Of a DNA stretch of 64,000 nucleotides, positions 24,078 through 37,283 are shown piece by piece. The notes under the pieces are model-generated. The model searched no databases, was not told the origin of the DNA, and saw only the letters and a program-made list of their open reading frames with translations. How positions within the stretch are numbered: the stretch's first letter is position 1; the number at the start of each line of letters is the position of its first letter. A program made the position numbers and the translations under genes. This stretch comes from Branchiostoma floridae (taxonomy: Eukaryota > Chordata > Leptocardii > Amphioxiformes > Branchiostomatidae): positions 2,488,877 through 2,552,876 of the forward strand of contig NC_049991.1 of NCBI RefSeq assembly GCF_000003815.2, in the 5' to 3' direction.

Positions 24078-25189
24078 TCTGTAGCTAGCTATTCATCTAG
24101 ATTAACACATCAAGCCTGTTCTGTCCGATCACCAATATAATTGACATTGATGTTCCCTTTGAACACAGAATATGACAGCCTGTGGACAAGCGCTTGGCAT
24201 ATCGGCTTAGTCTACATGACAAAGTATACCCAGCTCCTGATTCAGTGTTGGCTAGTTGCCTAATAGCACTGCGTCCATACGTCGTAACAGTCCGTGTAAC
24301 TGACACACCATATGCAGGGGATAAAACATTACTGGGAGGCATATCTCCCCACCGATAATTGATGATCTGACACTTTATCTGTGCTATGTTGAAGCTGAGA
24401 GATCTCAAGTTCCAAAAAAGGGACATTTTGTCCCCAGAATATTAAATTCTGCCTGGCCGTATAATTGCAAGGCAGGGAACAATGGACGCTAAACTGGAAA
24501 GTGAGTGAGTGAGTGAGAATGAGAACACACCAAACAAAAACTGTTAGTTTTCTGTAACAGTATCATATTAGTAATACATATTAAGCTTTCCTTCACAGGG
24601 TACAATATGACAACACAGTTTCATGGTAATAAGAGTCAGTAATTCTAGTAACAATCTTTTGTCACAGTGATCATATGATGCATACAGTTATTCATTGATC
24701 TGCAAAAGGTAACAACTAAGGATCAACAACTGCATCAACATCTGTTGATCTAAGAATTTTAAATGATTGAATAGTCACAAAATGATATAGTAGGAACATT
24801 AAATTCAATCACTTCATACTGTAGTGCTTTAAATTGTAGCCAATCTGCCAAAATAAGTGTTAAAAGGCAAAGTTAGTTAGGAAAAGTTGGCAGAATGCTT
24901 AATTATTGCACTCAGTATGAATTACTGTAAGTGCACTTATATATCTCCTAATGGTCATTTTGATACTACACAGTTGTAAACTTAACACTTTGCAATGTTA
25001 ATTGTTTGGAAATTGTACTTTGCATTTGTCCAAGAACTGCCCAAGGCTATGGAGGATAGGGAAGGATAGACTCCAAGGAAGAGAGTCATGTCCATCTGTG
25101 CAACCAGCACGCCCGAATGACGATTATCATTTGTCCATATGAAGGCATACCGAAGATACAATTTTTGTTTTTTCTACCAGTATGATAGT
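24078..25189. other. No gene recognised
   Basis: Contains only a short GTGA microsatellite near 24502-24518. Confidence 0.5.
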
Positions 25190-25575
25190 TACATATAGAA
25201 TATAACACAGTGTATTCCGTATCACCCGAAGTACCAGCCTGACTGCAGGTCTGACCCGCGGGAGGGCTGGGACCGCGGGTGATGCGGAATGCACCGTGTT
25301 GTATTTTAATTATGTCATACCCACCTAAGAAAACCCCTGTTTTGATGCGAAATGCGCCAGAAGTTGAACAAATTTGGTACCCTGGAACAAAAAGTGTTGC
25401 AACAGCAATGTTCTAACGTCCGAATCAGGTATTCGAACTTTCGATGGCGCCACACTCGGCCCGCTTGAAACAGTACGATTTATTTGAATGGAGCCCGTGT
25501 GATACCCTTTTCGAACCTGTGCGATACGGAAGTTATGGCCCGGTCCGGAACACCCGTATCGAACATTTTCGTGTC
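25190..25575. mobile_element. TIR element with ACACCGTGTTGTATT head, inverted copy
   Basis: The head at 25198-25306 (ATAACACAGTGTATTCCG; CACCGTGTTGTATTTTAAT) and the body to its right (GTCATACCCACCTAAGAAAA onward) match the reverse complement of 22430-22815 at moderate identity. Confidence 0.65.
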
Positions 25576-27102
25576 ACAGGTATGACATAAATGGTATTAC
25601 ATGTAACACTTGTATGTGCAGTACACTCATATTGCCAGCTTTATGTACTCACAAAAGAAGGGATAACAAATCATTCGGAAATGAATACAGCAAAGGATGA
25701 ATAATTAATCGCAGAGTCAAAGTCAAAGCCAAGTACTTATATCCCAATACCCAGTACTTAATGACATGTGATATCTTTCACTTTGTTTTCACTATCAGGC
25801 CATTGTAGTGACAGTAGCATATACATGTTTTTTTTTTGTAAGAAAACTGATACCACGATGATATTGTATGCATTTCATAACAGTACTGGAGAAGTGAATA
25901 CAGTTGGGTAAACGTACAGTATTCATCACTGGGTAATAACCAGCACCCGTCCTTTGACGGAATTTTGCTGCTTGGGACGGAAAAAAATTTTGTTTTGCCC
26001 ATTCTGCCCTCTGTGACAGACAAACATCAATATGTAAACTTAAGATATGATAAAACTGTCACGGTGACCCTTGTGTAATTTTCCCCCAAAACAGATGCCA
26101 TTGAACAGCTTAGTCTACTAGCAAAGTTTACACCTCAAAATGCAGGAAATTGTGTTTCAGAGGGTCTTGATTTCAAAATTTTCCAGGGGAGCACTCACCC
26201 GGACTATCCTAGGAAGGTGCAATGTTTTGTGCCTAGGGCGCTCGATAGGATTCAAAATTGGGGGGACAGAAAATGATTTCAGGCTGGCTACAACCCTGAT
26301 TGTCATATTAATATAACAATTCTTTTCGAGATCCCCTGTTGCTTTACAGCCAGACCTTAGGGGTAACGTATTATAAGAGGCGTGCTGGTACATAACCAAA
26401 TATCTTTGATACCCGGAGGCATATGATTGCCCGCTTCGTCTTGATAAAACACTGTGCCTTAGAATCTAATGATTTGATTATCAAGTCAGGCTCTTTCACT
26501 CAAATACATTTATTACAATCCCTCCTGGGTATACAACAATCACATATCCGTGTCTATAGGGATGCAAGCTCTTGTCAATTGAAGCTTTTACACCCTGTGA
26601 TTGCATTCTAAACTTTATATCATTTAGTTGTGTACATTCTCATCAAAATTTTATTACATGTATTTATATTATTGGATTACTCCTGGATTGGGAATTCGAT
26701 AATGTAGAAGTAATGGTTTTGAGCCAATTTTCACGTCCCCCTAAGATTCAATATATTTGTGCGAGCAAGCATGTTCTTGATGTAGGAATTGAATGAGTTT
26801 CCATAGATCCTTTTCTTCTTGTTACGAGGTTAGAAATTTGCTACAGTAATAGTTTTTCAGACGATTGTGTTAAGAAAATGTCTCTGCGGCATCCTGTAGA
26901 TGCAGTCTGCATGAAAATAATTCTCCGACAAGATCTTAAGATTAGCAGTCCCTGTGTTGGAAACTATTTGAACCATATCTTGAGTAAAAAGGGCCTTTGA
27001 GTTTGATGAGCCAAACTACAGCCTTTTTATCCAATATTTGTATATGACATCTTTTCATGCCATTAAGGATAGGCAGCAAGACAAAGGTAACTTAAAGCAG
27101 TG
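25576..27102. other. No gene recognised
   Basis: AT-rich; open frames lack domain character and no repeat matches elsewhere. Confidence 0.45.
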
Positions 27103-27299
27103 CAATGCTAGTGTACCTTTATCCGTGGGGTAACCTATATCGGATTCCGTTGTTTTAAAAACAGGCATATCAAGTTGACAATATTTTCACACTGGAATAT
27201 TTTGAAAATGTTAAAAATCACCCTCCATTGACCAGTAAATATTGTGTTTCTAAACTAACAGATAAAGGATTCCCCAGGGATAAAGGTGAACTAGCATTA
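27103..27299. mobile_element. CCTTTATCCG MITE, copy 4
   Basis: The left end AATGCTAGTGTACCTTTATC and the right end GATAAAGGTGAACTAGCATT pair. The open frame that starts inside and runs past the right end is not a gene. Confidence 0.85.
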
Positions 27300-27775
27300 A
27301 ATGTGAAATCTCCTTTACTTTCTGTATCTCGTAGAATTTATGGGTCTCACCTCACAGAAAGCGACCAGCCAGCCATTGCATTAAATTTCTGGTATGCTAG
27401 AAATGCTTGGCCAGCCTTATACATTTGTATGGTATGTGTAATGTCACATTGCATGACCCGATGCCATGTTAAGAATATGCGTGTTCCTTATCTTAACATG
27501 GAAGGGCAACTGACAAATGGTGGCGATGACCATAAGACATTTAAGAAATCAATACAATACCAGGAGTCATACTGGAAATGCTATCAAGATTTCAGCGGCT
27601 CCAGCCAGTCTGATATGCTATTGTAAGGGTTTATCTGCTTTGGAAAAGAGCTTCACAGAATCCTTGTTCACTGTTCAAATCATATTGTGGCGCTCCGGCT
27701 GGACTTATGTGATTATTCGTTTAGTCTATTTTGTTTCTCAGGGGACCTAATTAACAAGCTGCTATATACTAAGGG

Positions 27776-28080
27776 GCCCAAACATATCCAACTTTTTCCT
27801 TACATTGAAAACTATCAGCAAAATATCAAGACCATAGAATGTTTAGGATGAAAGATATAAAAACTGCTGCAGTACCAAGGTCACACACCAGGGGGCACAA
27901 AACTGGCCTTGACCATTGCCTTCCAAAACCAATCCACATGCCAGATATTATTACATTTCATATAGATGTTTTAAACTTTTGCTAATCTCAAATATTTGGA
28001 AACACAAACTCACAGACAGACAGACACATGTACACAGGCACACTAAAATCATTAACTCCATATTCCATGGAAGTAATTAC
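27776..28080 (-). repeat. CCTCCATG repeat element, inverted partial copy
   Basis: The reverse complement shows TTCCATGGAAT, a GTGCCTGTGTACATGTGTC stretch, a CCAAATATTT-like segment and GTGTGTGACCTTGGTACTGC, in the order of 8617-9413. The octamer-rich tail is absent. Confidence 0.65.
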
Positions 28081-30449
28081 AGCGGATCAATATCTAGTCC
28101 TTTTACCCAGAGGTTGGAAACATCATTTACATGTAAATATCCACCCTTAAGCCTGAAACTTCTCTATTCCCATATGACATCCTGTATGAATATATATTGT
28201 AAACTTTCGTCAAATTTGCTCATGGATGATTCACATGGGGCTTTTGTTTCACATATTCTTAAGTACCCCATCTATGAAATTGACTCATCTTTCAAGTATA
28301 AAGAACCTGTAGAATCAATGATGTCTGTGAAAACGTTAACTGTTAGTTGTACGAAACTTTAATTTCATGATTTTTAGGAACAGCCCACTAGATCTAGGCT
28401 CTCTACAATGTAAATTGAAGGCACTGCCACTATCAAGATATGGCAGTCCATACATTTTTGTGCACATGTATCAGGACTTCTATGTATCAGGACATTCTAA
28501 CATGCATGCTTAAATGTACTACATTAATGTATCTTGTCATCTGAAAATTTTGGACAGGTTTATTTTTTTATGACCGGTGATTGGTTGGCTAAGTCTTATT
28601 ACACACCATTAATGGTAATCAGACAAATTAAATTTCTTAATACATTCAATTCTACCCTTAATGGCATTTTTGACATAAAGAATTCAAAGAATGAAAGAAA
28701 GAATTTACAATTACATAATGCCACAATGGTTATGCTACATTTTTGACAATGGAACATAAGAGTTGACTCAAATTGATGTGTCATTTTCCACAGTAAACAA
28801 GTTTTGATAAATTTCCTCTATCAATCTTCTTTAGCATCCAAACAACAGGTAATACGTAACGTTACATGAAATTATTACTAATATCAAGCTGTAATTTTTC
28901 TCTGTCATGCCAATAAAAGTCAGCATTACTTTCATGTTGGGCAACAATTTATAATCATAAAATTTATAATCATAAATACAACAATTTATAATCATACATT
29001 GTGCATTCAAGTGATATTTTGGGTTTATTACATCCATGACAGCATGATTTGTAACAGTCTGAATAATAAAGAAAAAAATTTGCTAACAATTTGATGATTG
29101 ATACCTACAGCATGCAGTGTTAATAGTTTGAATCATTGCTTCTGGCTATGCATACTGGTTCCCAAAGCATTCCCGTAATGGACAACGCTGGCATGACAAT
29201 GAGGTGCCCAAATACTGTGGAGGTCAACTATACCAAATTGGAAATGCATGTTGCCATTCCCAGGGGTACAACCAGGCAATTACTAAGTCATAAGACTGGG
29301 ATTCCAACACAGTATTGACGTACACTTGGCGCTCTTGGGTCACAGGCAGACTTTCAGTCAAGTGCACCGAGGTACGGATTAAAGATATCTCGGGTATCCA
29401 CAAGTTATTTCATCCCTAATTGGCTATTTTCACAGGATTTTGTTTCACTCCAGCCTTTCTATTCAGAGTACGGCAACACCACCCATCTTTGCAGACCTTG
29501 GATCTCTTGTAGTTGACTCTCTTGTAATGGGGCAATTTTCTAGAAAACTTGTTGCAATTTATCTATAGAGACGATTTAGGAACTGAAAACTCTCAATACA
29601 CGAGCAACTAAGCCTGTCCATGGTGCTGAACACTATCAATACATGAGCAACTAAGCCTGTCCTTGGTGCTGAACACTCTCAATACTTTCCTTCAGAATAA
29701 GCTTTGGCATCTTACAATTTAGAAAAAACAAGACATATTTTGTTCCCCATTTCTGGTAGCTATTCTTGTAACAGTTCAAATTCAAAAGCTCATCTTTGTT
29801 CTCACACTATGCTGTTTGATAATGCTGTGTATCAAATTGAATGCATTATGGTCTTGGACATACCTATATTGATTAGATGCCTTATCTTACTCATCAAGTG
29901 ACCCATTAACAAAGCAGGCCACTTTATCTGACTTCATCAGAGAAATTCTCTAACCTAGTAAACCTTTCATGTGTAATTTATCACATTTTGAGATAAAGTA
30001 AGACAAAGTTCCACTATTTAAGATTTGGTAGCAAATGAAAAAGAATTCCTACTCGACACCTATTTGAATTGAAGGTGATGTGTGTTTCGGTTTTCACTTT
30101 CAGATGAAATCCGGCATAAACCCTTTTCCATATGACGAATGCCCTACTGCAAATGATAGCATTGATAAAAGAACCTTCCTCACCATACCAAAGCCTTTCT
30201 GTTCGGTGGGTCATACTTATCTGACGACAGCAATTCCAACTTCACTTACTGCAAATCCTTACGTCTTAAGGCCATGTCTTGAATGCTATCACCTCCGTGC
30301 CATGAGAGTCAAGGATGATACGGGTTGAAAGGAACACAAATTCATCTCTTCCTTCCTCACACTTTGACAAGTTTCTTTATGAAGCTCGTCGGGGGTTCAG
30401 CTGCAGTGAAAAACTGACCTTTCGATTGCCTTCTCCCGGATGTCTGATG
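28081..30449. other. No gene recognised
   Basis: Contains a short direct repeat of TTTATAATCATAAA at about 28949-28998 and of ACTAAGCCTGTCC at about 29608-29663. No supported gene. Confidence 0.45.
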
Positions 30450-30752
30450 TCAACGGAGCACTTTGCTTACGTTGGTGACTAATGCTTGGGAGATTTTCTT
30501 CCAGCCGGGAGGGCTAAGATGGATTCGCGAGCCAACGCTGATGACAATCTCAATACTCGGTTCCAGGCTTTTCTTTTGTCCTGCGGTGTCCATTAATGTG
30601 TTGCTTAGATAAGGAGGCAACGTCGCAATGGGCGTCACGCGTACAGAAACGTCTAGATTGGCAACCGTTGAATAGTATGGCGCAAAGTGTGCATCACTCG
30701 CAGGCAGCAAACTCCCCAATCCAACAGATTCTTTCAGAGTGTCTGGAGACAC
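30450..30752 (-). other. Coding-like open segment, unassigned
   Basis: A minus-strand frame of 100 codons in GC-richer sequence has ordinary protein composition (for example SVRVTPIATLPPYLSNTLMD). It is preceded by an acceptor-like TGTGTCTCCAG and contains a donor-like CAAC/GTAAGC near its end. No domain is recognised. It may be an exon, an old transposon fragment or chance. Confidence 0.18.
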
Positions 30753-30966
30753 ATTTTCTCAATGCTCAGAGCGCCCTTGACACCACTAGGCTCCATCACA
30801 AAGTAATTAAATAGACAAGCATCTTTTTTTCTAGTCTTACAACTTAATAGACTCTCCCACTGATCTAAGCCCTATGAGATATGCTACTTACACATGTGAG
30901 GTAAAAACTAAAATTGTTCCCTGCTGTTAAAAGTGTGGTGTTTTAGATTGTTCAAGCCTACCTGGG

Positions 30967-31180
30967 GTGTCTGTGTGGCGCAACAGCTAGAGCATCGGAA
31001 TCAGAACCAGTAGGTCCTGAGTTCGATACTCGCCATGCCCCTGCCCCCATGACGGTGGAGTGACGCCCACCGAGCCTCACGGCTAATCTGTCTAAAGGTG
31101 CCAAAAACACCTACGGATTTAGTGCTGCCAGTGTGTCAACATCTGCACACTTGCCACTAAGACCCGTTATAAGGATTTTT
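30967..31180 (+). mobile_element. tRNA-derived SINE
   Basis: A box A-like TGGCGCAACAGCTAGAGC at about 30975 and a box B-like GAGTTCGATACTC at 31019 are spaced as in a tRNA gene. They are followed by about 130 bp of unrelated body ending in a T-run. This indicates an RNA polymerase III retroposon rather than a functional tRNA. Confidence 0.65.
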
Positions 31181-31511
31181 TTTCATGCCTCCAAAGGACA
31201 GTTTTATGAAACATCGCAAAGGACCATGTTAACTGGTCTGATTTGCATTCTACATGGAGCAAGGACTTTGCATGACACTCTGGATGCATCTTATATGTAA
31301 TTATGAATAAAATACACAACAAGTCTTAAAAGCATTTACCAGTTGTTTCAAGTTGCCCCACTCATTTCATTAGATAGAAGGAATTTCTGATCGTTATTGT
31401 TAAGGCAGCGTGGGGATCGATTCCTTTTAACAAGTTTTCTATACCTTTTTTTGTAGCTCAACAGAAAACAGAATGATACAACAATGAATGCCGTTGGTTC
31501 AAAGATTTAAG

Positions 31512-31735
31512 TAACGCTACTTCACCTTTATTTGCGGGGTAACCTTTATTCGTTGTATTTAGCACCAGGGTATTTTGGGATATCAAGACGACGGACGGTG
31601 GTCTCAAACTACATTATATTCAAACAAATGCAATTTAAAACCATCGTTCATCAACGTGATATCCCTATATATAAATACCCTGTTTTAGGTACAACGGATA
31701 TAGGTTACCCTTTGAATAAAGGTAAACTAGCGTTA
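31512..31735. mobile_element. CCTTTATCCG MITE, copy 5
   Basis: The ends are TAACGCTACTTCACCTTTAT and ATAAAGGTAAACTAGCGTTA with GATATAGGTTACCC inside. Confidence 0.88.
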
Positions 31736-32141
31736 TAGCACAATTTTATCATCATCGACTTATAATTCCCAAGCTTGGGCACAAATGCACAGGTAGCAAG
31801 AACAACATCAATTCAGTCACAGGAAATAGCATTAGGGATGTGACGACCAAAAGATAAGGCCTGAGGCTGAATATAAACATGCAATATCAGTACTTTCTTC
31901 CTCTAGCACCAAGATAATGATGCACCATTGAGCAGTAAAGTCTGAGTTATCAGCCCCACCAAATGAGTGTTTTTTCTTTGATACCTCTGGGGCACACTTC
32001 CGTTAAAAAGGTACTTAATGTAAAAATAGAGATCTTATATAAACCGGCACCACTGGAGGATGATTGTTGTGTGTCGTGACTTTCCGTAAATTCAGCAGTA
32101 TCAAGAAAACTGCGCAAAACGCAATGCTACAAGGTCAGATA
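31736..32141. other. No gene recognised
   Basis: Nothing supported. Confidence 0.5.
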
Positions 32142-32353
32142 TACTGTAATTCCTGATTTTTTCACTGTACTGTTATGTTCACGGTTTTCACGGTGATGAC
32201 TGTAACGTGAACTTATCATAACTGACAAAAAATTAATCACAGACTTTTTGTAATGCGCACTTGCCGCAACAGTGAACATTTAGCTCTGAGAACAAGTTAA
32301 AATTGCTCCGACCGTGAAAGTTTGGTGCCGAGAAGACAATGTGAATTACAGTA
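32142..32353. mobile_element. TIR MITE, TACTGTAAA family, copy 2
   Basis: TACTGTAATTCC on the left pairs with GAATTACAGTA on the right; interior GTTCACGGTTTTCACGGTG resembles the copy at 1055-1272. Confidence 0.65.
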
Positions 32354-33217
32354 CATGTAGGAATTGATGACACACCATCTGTAAAGTTAAAGGTGGACAC
32401 TAGTGTGTAAGAAATCATGTCTCCCTGAATCAAAAGACTCTTTCGAAACTGCGCGCAAAAGCAGGCCGTTTACGCATATCGAGATTATGTATCATCAGAA
32501 GAATTCAGCTCTACGTATATATCTTTCTACTGGTGCCATTTGGCTTGTAGATCATACCCTAATACCAGTCATAGGGGAACCCAGAAGCAGTTTGATAAAT
32601 AACTCTCCCAGTATGCGATATTGATTTCCATTTTGGCCATGGAAAAAGTCAAGATGACCCAGTCTTCATAGGTAAGAATTCCATAATACAATATCCAATA
32701 TCGAGAACCGACCCCCTGTCTAGGTGACATTGATTTTCGAGCCCATTCGATATTTTACTTGTCCCGTCCCCGTTTAAACTGCGTCCTGATTACATGGTAT
32801 GGTGGTGATAATCGTAGTCTAGAGGAGTTATTGGCTGGGAGGGCACGTATATAATGCATAGTAATCATCCTGCCATTCTGGATGGTATAGGCTGAACATC
32901 ATTGGGTATCTAAGTACCGTACTTACATGCATGTGCACATATCACTCTTGTGAGATACTGAAATACGGAGAAGCATTTGTAGTAAAATTGTACATTATTT
33001 TATATCTTGGGGGCTGGATCTTGGATGGGCAAATAGCTTAGCCTATGCATTTACATGCACAGCATGCGCGGGAAGGCTACAAGTACTTATCTACAAGGCC
33101 ACGGACAAAACTAAAAATGGCAGCTTCGCCAGACGTGCTCCAGCAAGGTCAATGTTAACTCCCGGGTACGCTCCATGTTTTATTCAAACATTACCGGGCT
33201 CACCGCATCGATAAATG
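32354..33217. other. No gene recognised
   Basis: Nothing supported. Confidence 0.45.
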
Positions 33218-33325
33218 TACCGTAAATGCAGAAATGTTCACGGCAAACTTTGTGGTCTTTGTGGTGACCACTCGACAACGTATGGACTCAAACCACCACG
33301 AAAATATTTTGTTCTGTCTTCTCTA
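33218..33325. mobile_element. TIR MITE, TACTGTAAA family, partial
   Basis: TACCGTAAATGCAGAAATGT and GTGGTCTTTGTGGTGACC match the left half of the family; the right terminus is missing. Confidence 0.55.
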
Positions 33326-33353
33326 GGACTATCACTTGTCCAAGCACTACATG

Positions 33354-33572
33354 TAACACTGGTTCACCTTTATCCGGGTTAAACCTATATTCGTTGTTTG
33401 TAAGAAAAAACGTATTTAGGGATATGAAGTCGATGGACGGTGGTTTCAAATCGGAACATTTTGAAAATATTGTAAATTTGAAACAACTGCCAGCAGACTT
33501 ATACTCCTAAATGTGCTGTTTTTAAAGACAACGGATAAAGGTCACCCGACGGATAAAGGTGAACGAGCGTTA
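33354..33572. mobile_element. CCTTTATCCG MITE, copy 6
   Basis: The ends are TAACACTGGTTCACCTTTAT and ATAAAGGTGAACGAGCGTTA. Confidence 0.87.
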
Positions 33573-33928
33573 CATATTGTACAGTATTGTGGTGTCTTCT
33601 TTTTCATACCATTATTTACTTTGCATTGATTTTTTTATAAGATCAATAGTGTAATGGAATATCGTATCAGAGGACAATAGCATTCGTGCAGATAAAACTT
33701 GCTTTCGAAAAGACGTATTGCCTTGTCCAAAAAAATTGGGTTATCAGTATGATTGCTGCTGATATCGATAATCATCAAACCCAATAAATGTAACAGGACA
33801 ATGTGCAGTCTTAATCAGAGAAAAATATAAGGCATCAATACGGTGTTTGCGTCCATGTGACTAAAATGCATTATCATAGCATTGTCTATTGGATGGTTCC
33901 AATAAATCTGAATTTATACATGAAGTCA

Positions 33929-34242
33929 TGTCCCTGTGGTGCAAGCAGTAACGCAGCCCAACTGGTTAGCCATCTGAATGGAATTCTATGACTCCCTGGA
34001 CTGGACTTTGATTACAGCAATGTGTAGGGTGGCCCCATCTCAGAAATGTTGTAAGGGATTTTATTTATCATTCACCATGGTAACATAAAGTAAGCAGCCC
34101 CCTGTCCATGGGGGAGCTTCAGGCATAAGCCTTGAGCGTCAATTTTCTGCATGTTAAAGAACCCAACACATCAATTAAGAAGACTAGGGCTGACACCATG
34201 TACTTGGCTAAAACATTAAAAAAAAATCCATTGCACTACCAG
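33929..34242 (+). mobile_element. SINE-like repeat
   Basis: The segment ends in a block (CTTCAGGCATAAGC, GCATGTTAAAGAACCC) that is also seen at 49720-49790 and, as GCACATTAAAGAAATC, in the SINE at 40405. The head is not clearly tRNA-like. Confidence 0.4.
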
Positions 34243-35332
34243 CGATAAAGTGTTGTGCTTTGTACTCAGTCTGATGTTAAACCGCATTACCTTTACAGTC
34301 ACGTAACTTTGCGTGAAAAGACATCACACACATGAATTTTTATGGGTCTGAATCTTCTAGATATCGCAGCTGTGACATCAAGTGCAAGCTACACGCTTTA
34401 CATACCACCGAGGAACTTTGATTTCCATATACAGCATTCAAGATGGTAGACATGGACCTGCCCTTAGTGCTGAAGTTATGGTGATGAGTATGTTGGATAC
34501 CAAACTGCTTTTATGCCATCTTTATGGGCAGATATACTTCAAAGTGCTTATACTGCAAGGTTTTTACGAAGCTGACGTGCAATAGAATAAGATATATCAG
34601 GATGGCCATAATGTTAAGTACCAAGAATACAAAGATGGTAGGGTGCGTGTAGTGGATCGGAAGGTTTTGATGAGCTGTTTCTTTAGATAAAAGAAGAAGC
34701 GCTGTGGAGTTTTCTGAAGATCCTATGCAATTTCCTTTAAGTATGCCTTATTCAATGCAAAGAATGCTTCTGCCTATCCTCCTATGAATATTGCATATGA
34801 AACCGTGTGAAGTTGCAAAGAAGATGCAACGTCTAGAGAGGTTTTCTACCAGACTACGTGCACGCTAACACGTTTTCCAACTTCAAACAATTCCACTCAA
34901 AACTTGACAAGTCTATAACGTTAAGCCAAATAACAATGCAATTTATTTAGGTGCTCAATAACAAAAAGGTCGAGGTGTCATAGAAATCAGTCATGGCTTT
35001 GGTTTTCTATAGGGTTCGTCATTTTCAACTTGAAGGAGACGAATGAAAAATGATCTAGACAATCTTCACATGCATCTTTCTTGACATTGCCATAGTCATT
35101 GTTATCAAGCAATCCTATTTCAAAAGATTGATATACTAAATGTACAATACAGCTTTCAACACATATTCTCTATGATATTTCCAAAATCATTAATCTTTCT
35201 TTGTGTTTAGAACTTGAATGTCTTTTGTAATTGAATGGAAGTACTTTCTTTTCCATTCCTACAAAATAATAATGTATACTAAGTCCTTCTTTGTACCAGA
35301 TGGTGCATAGGGCATCACCAATCTCTATTTCA
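34243..35332. other. No gene recognised
   Basis: Nothing supported. Confidence 0.45.
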
Positions 35333-35490
35333 ATAGCCCTTGGGCCACACAACTTTGTGAAATCACTGCAGCTACTATACTCTTTCCCAAAGGCTGAGTG
35401 CTAAGGAGAGAAAGCAGTTTGTACCATTTTTAAAATCTCTGGCCAGAAATTGACCTCATGGCCTACTGAATGCAAAACTAACACTCAATT
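35333..35490 (-). mobile_element. Degraded tRNA-derived SINE
   Basis: CCCTTGGGCCACAC, GGCTGAGTGCTAAGGAG, CATTTTTAAAATCTCTGG and CCTACTGAATGCAAA occur in the order found in the better copy at 39494-39785; box B is mutated. Confidence 0.6.
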
Positions 35491-37078
35491 CACTTAGACA
35501 TTGCACCATACAAAGTAATACAGTAACAAAAATGGTGAAAGTGAACATATGAAAGAACAGTTACAGTGTAAAGCTAGAAAATAGACAAACTTTTACCCCT
35601 TATTCAAGCATTTTTTGCTGTGACAGTCACAGTCTGTAAGATTCAATCACAGAAAAACTAAACCCATTGAAGTACAACAGTTACTGTAGCTACTGGATTG
35701 ACTACCTGGGACTATAATCAGTAAAAAATGCCAGTTGCCAATAATTTTGTCAGGGCATCTGAGTTGTTATTCTAGCACAATCTTTCCCTCTCAATCCTTA
35801 GTAAATACATTGCAAGTAAAATGATGCCATCATTTAGCCCTCCACCCCTGTTCTCAAGTTACTTCATTGATGCAATCCATTTGTACTTTTCTGTTAATTT
35901 AAAATGGTAAAAAAAGTAACATGTGATGCCGTGTTCCTGAAATCTTCTGGTAATACTACGTGATTTTACTCTTATCAGTCCATTCAAACCTACACAAACA
36001 TGTGTACTTTGGGCTGAATAACACTTAATCTACTTCGATTTTTCTTATCTTAAACACTCATCTCCCAATGTGGCGTCCCCTTTTAGAAGCAATGAATAAC
36101 AACATGAGAGCTGATACCTTTTGGCGCCACTGATACGGAGCTTCGTATTGATCAACCTGCAAATTTTCCACCTAAATGTCAAAGTGACAGTTGGGCCATT
36201 AAGAATTTGCATATACGTCACAGGCTTAATTGTCGTGCGTCTCTAGCGAGACACGTGCTCTTAAGAATCTGTCGAGGACACTTGATTTTGTGCGTAACCT
36301 TAATTATTTTCAGCACAATGCCCTTGGGTTTTCCTATCGATTTCCCATTATGGTATGGCACAATGCAGATACTTTTACAGTTGACTTTATGATACAGGTT
36401 TCGAAGATCGATTCGTCTTCCTTATCTCTCTGAGCCCTGGCAAACTTGGGAAGAGATAGCTCATGAAACAAATACCCTGATTATCGATTTTAATTGCTGT
36501 AATGATCAGAAGCTTTGATCACTGTTATGATCAACTGTTACAGCTAAAATTGATCGCTGTTGCAGTTGCATAGATTTCTAGCTAACTGCATATAATTTTG
36601 ACTTAGAAGAAAATCGCATTTGGAGTTGAAATCCTTGTGAGTAAAAGCCAAGAGAGCATTCTCTATTTAACTTAGATTGAATTCAATTACTGTTCTCTCA
36701 CATTATGTAACGTTACATATTCAAATCCATTGCTGATAATGATCAAACTTGATATTGAGTTGACACTCAAGTAAGAAGAAAATATTCTGAAGAACAATAC
36801 TGATATGATACAAAAATTATATCTAAGACATTTGTCACATAACATAGAATTTCTATTTATCTTCTTTAAAAAATCAATGGTCACCACATACCAAGACCAG
36901 AAGGCCCAAGGTTAAAGTTGGTTACACAAAAAAGACAAAAACAGTATTTCTTCTCCTTGAGTCAGAAACATCAATTGTTGAGACAAGCTCTGACACTCAC
37001 ATCTGAAAATGATTTCATGAGGTTGCAATTGGTAGATAATAGAACATAAAAGTTTTATTTTACACAACCAGCTTTCCT
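35491..37078. other. No gene recognised
   Basis: Nothing supported over about 1.6 kb. Confidence 0.45.
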
Positions 37079-37283
37079 CACCTGCTGACGTTTCAAGAAC
37101 ACTATGATTCCAAACAGAAGTCCACCCCAGTGATGAAACCTGTCGAAGGGTAGTACAAGCTCAGCCACGTTTCGGATAGTGTTCTCGCCGCAAAAGCGCC
37201 ACCTACATATAGCGGCGAGAAGCAAAACTCCTGTTAGAAGCTCTGAGGAAGATGTCTGACAGACATCAAAACGTCAGCAGGTG
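37079..37283. mobile_element. Short element with 15-bp TIRs and hammerhead-like core
   Basis: CACCTGCTGACGTTT at 37079-37093 is exactly inverted as AAACGTCAGCAGGTG at 37269-37283. Just inside the right end, CTGAGGA (37243-37249), a 6-bp stem GATGTC/GACATC and AAAAC-GTC resemble a hammerhead ribozyme, but the conserved GAAA is AAAA. Confidence 0.5.

Noticed and set aside
27228-28362. Plus-strand frames of 132 and 148 codons
   Set aside because: The first starts inside a MITE, the second reads through the inverted CCTCCATG repeat with its CAGACAGACA stretch.
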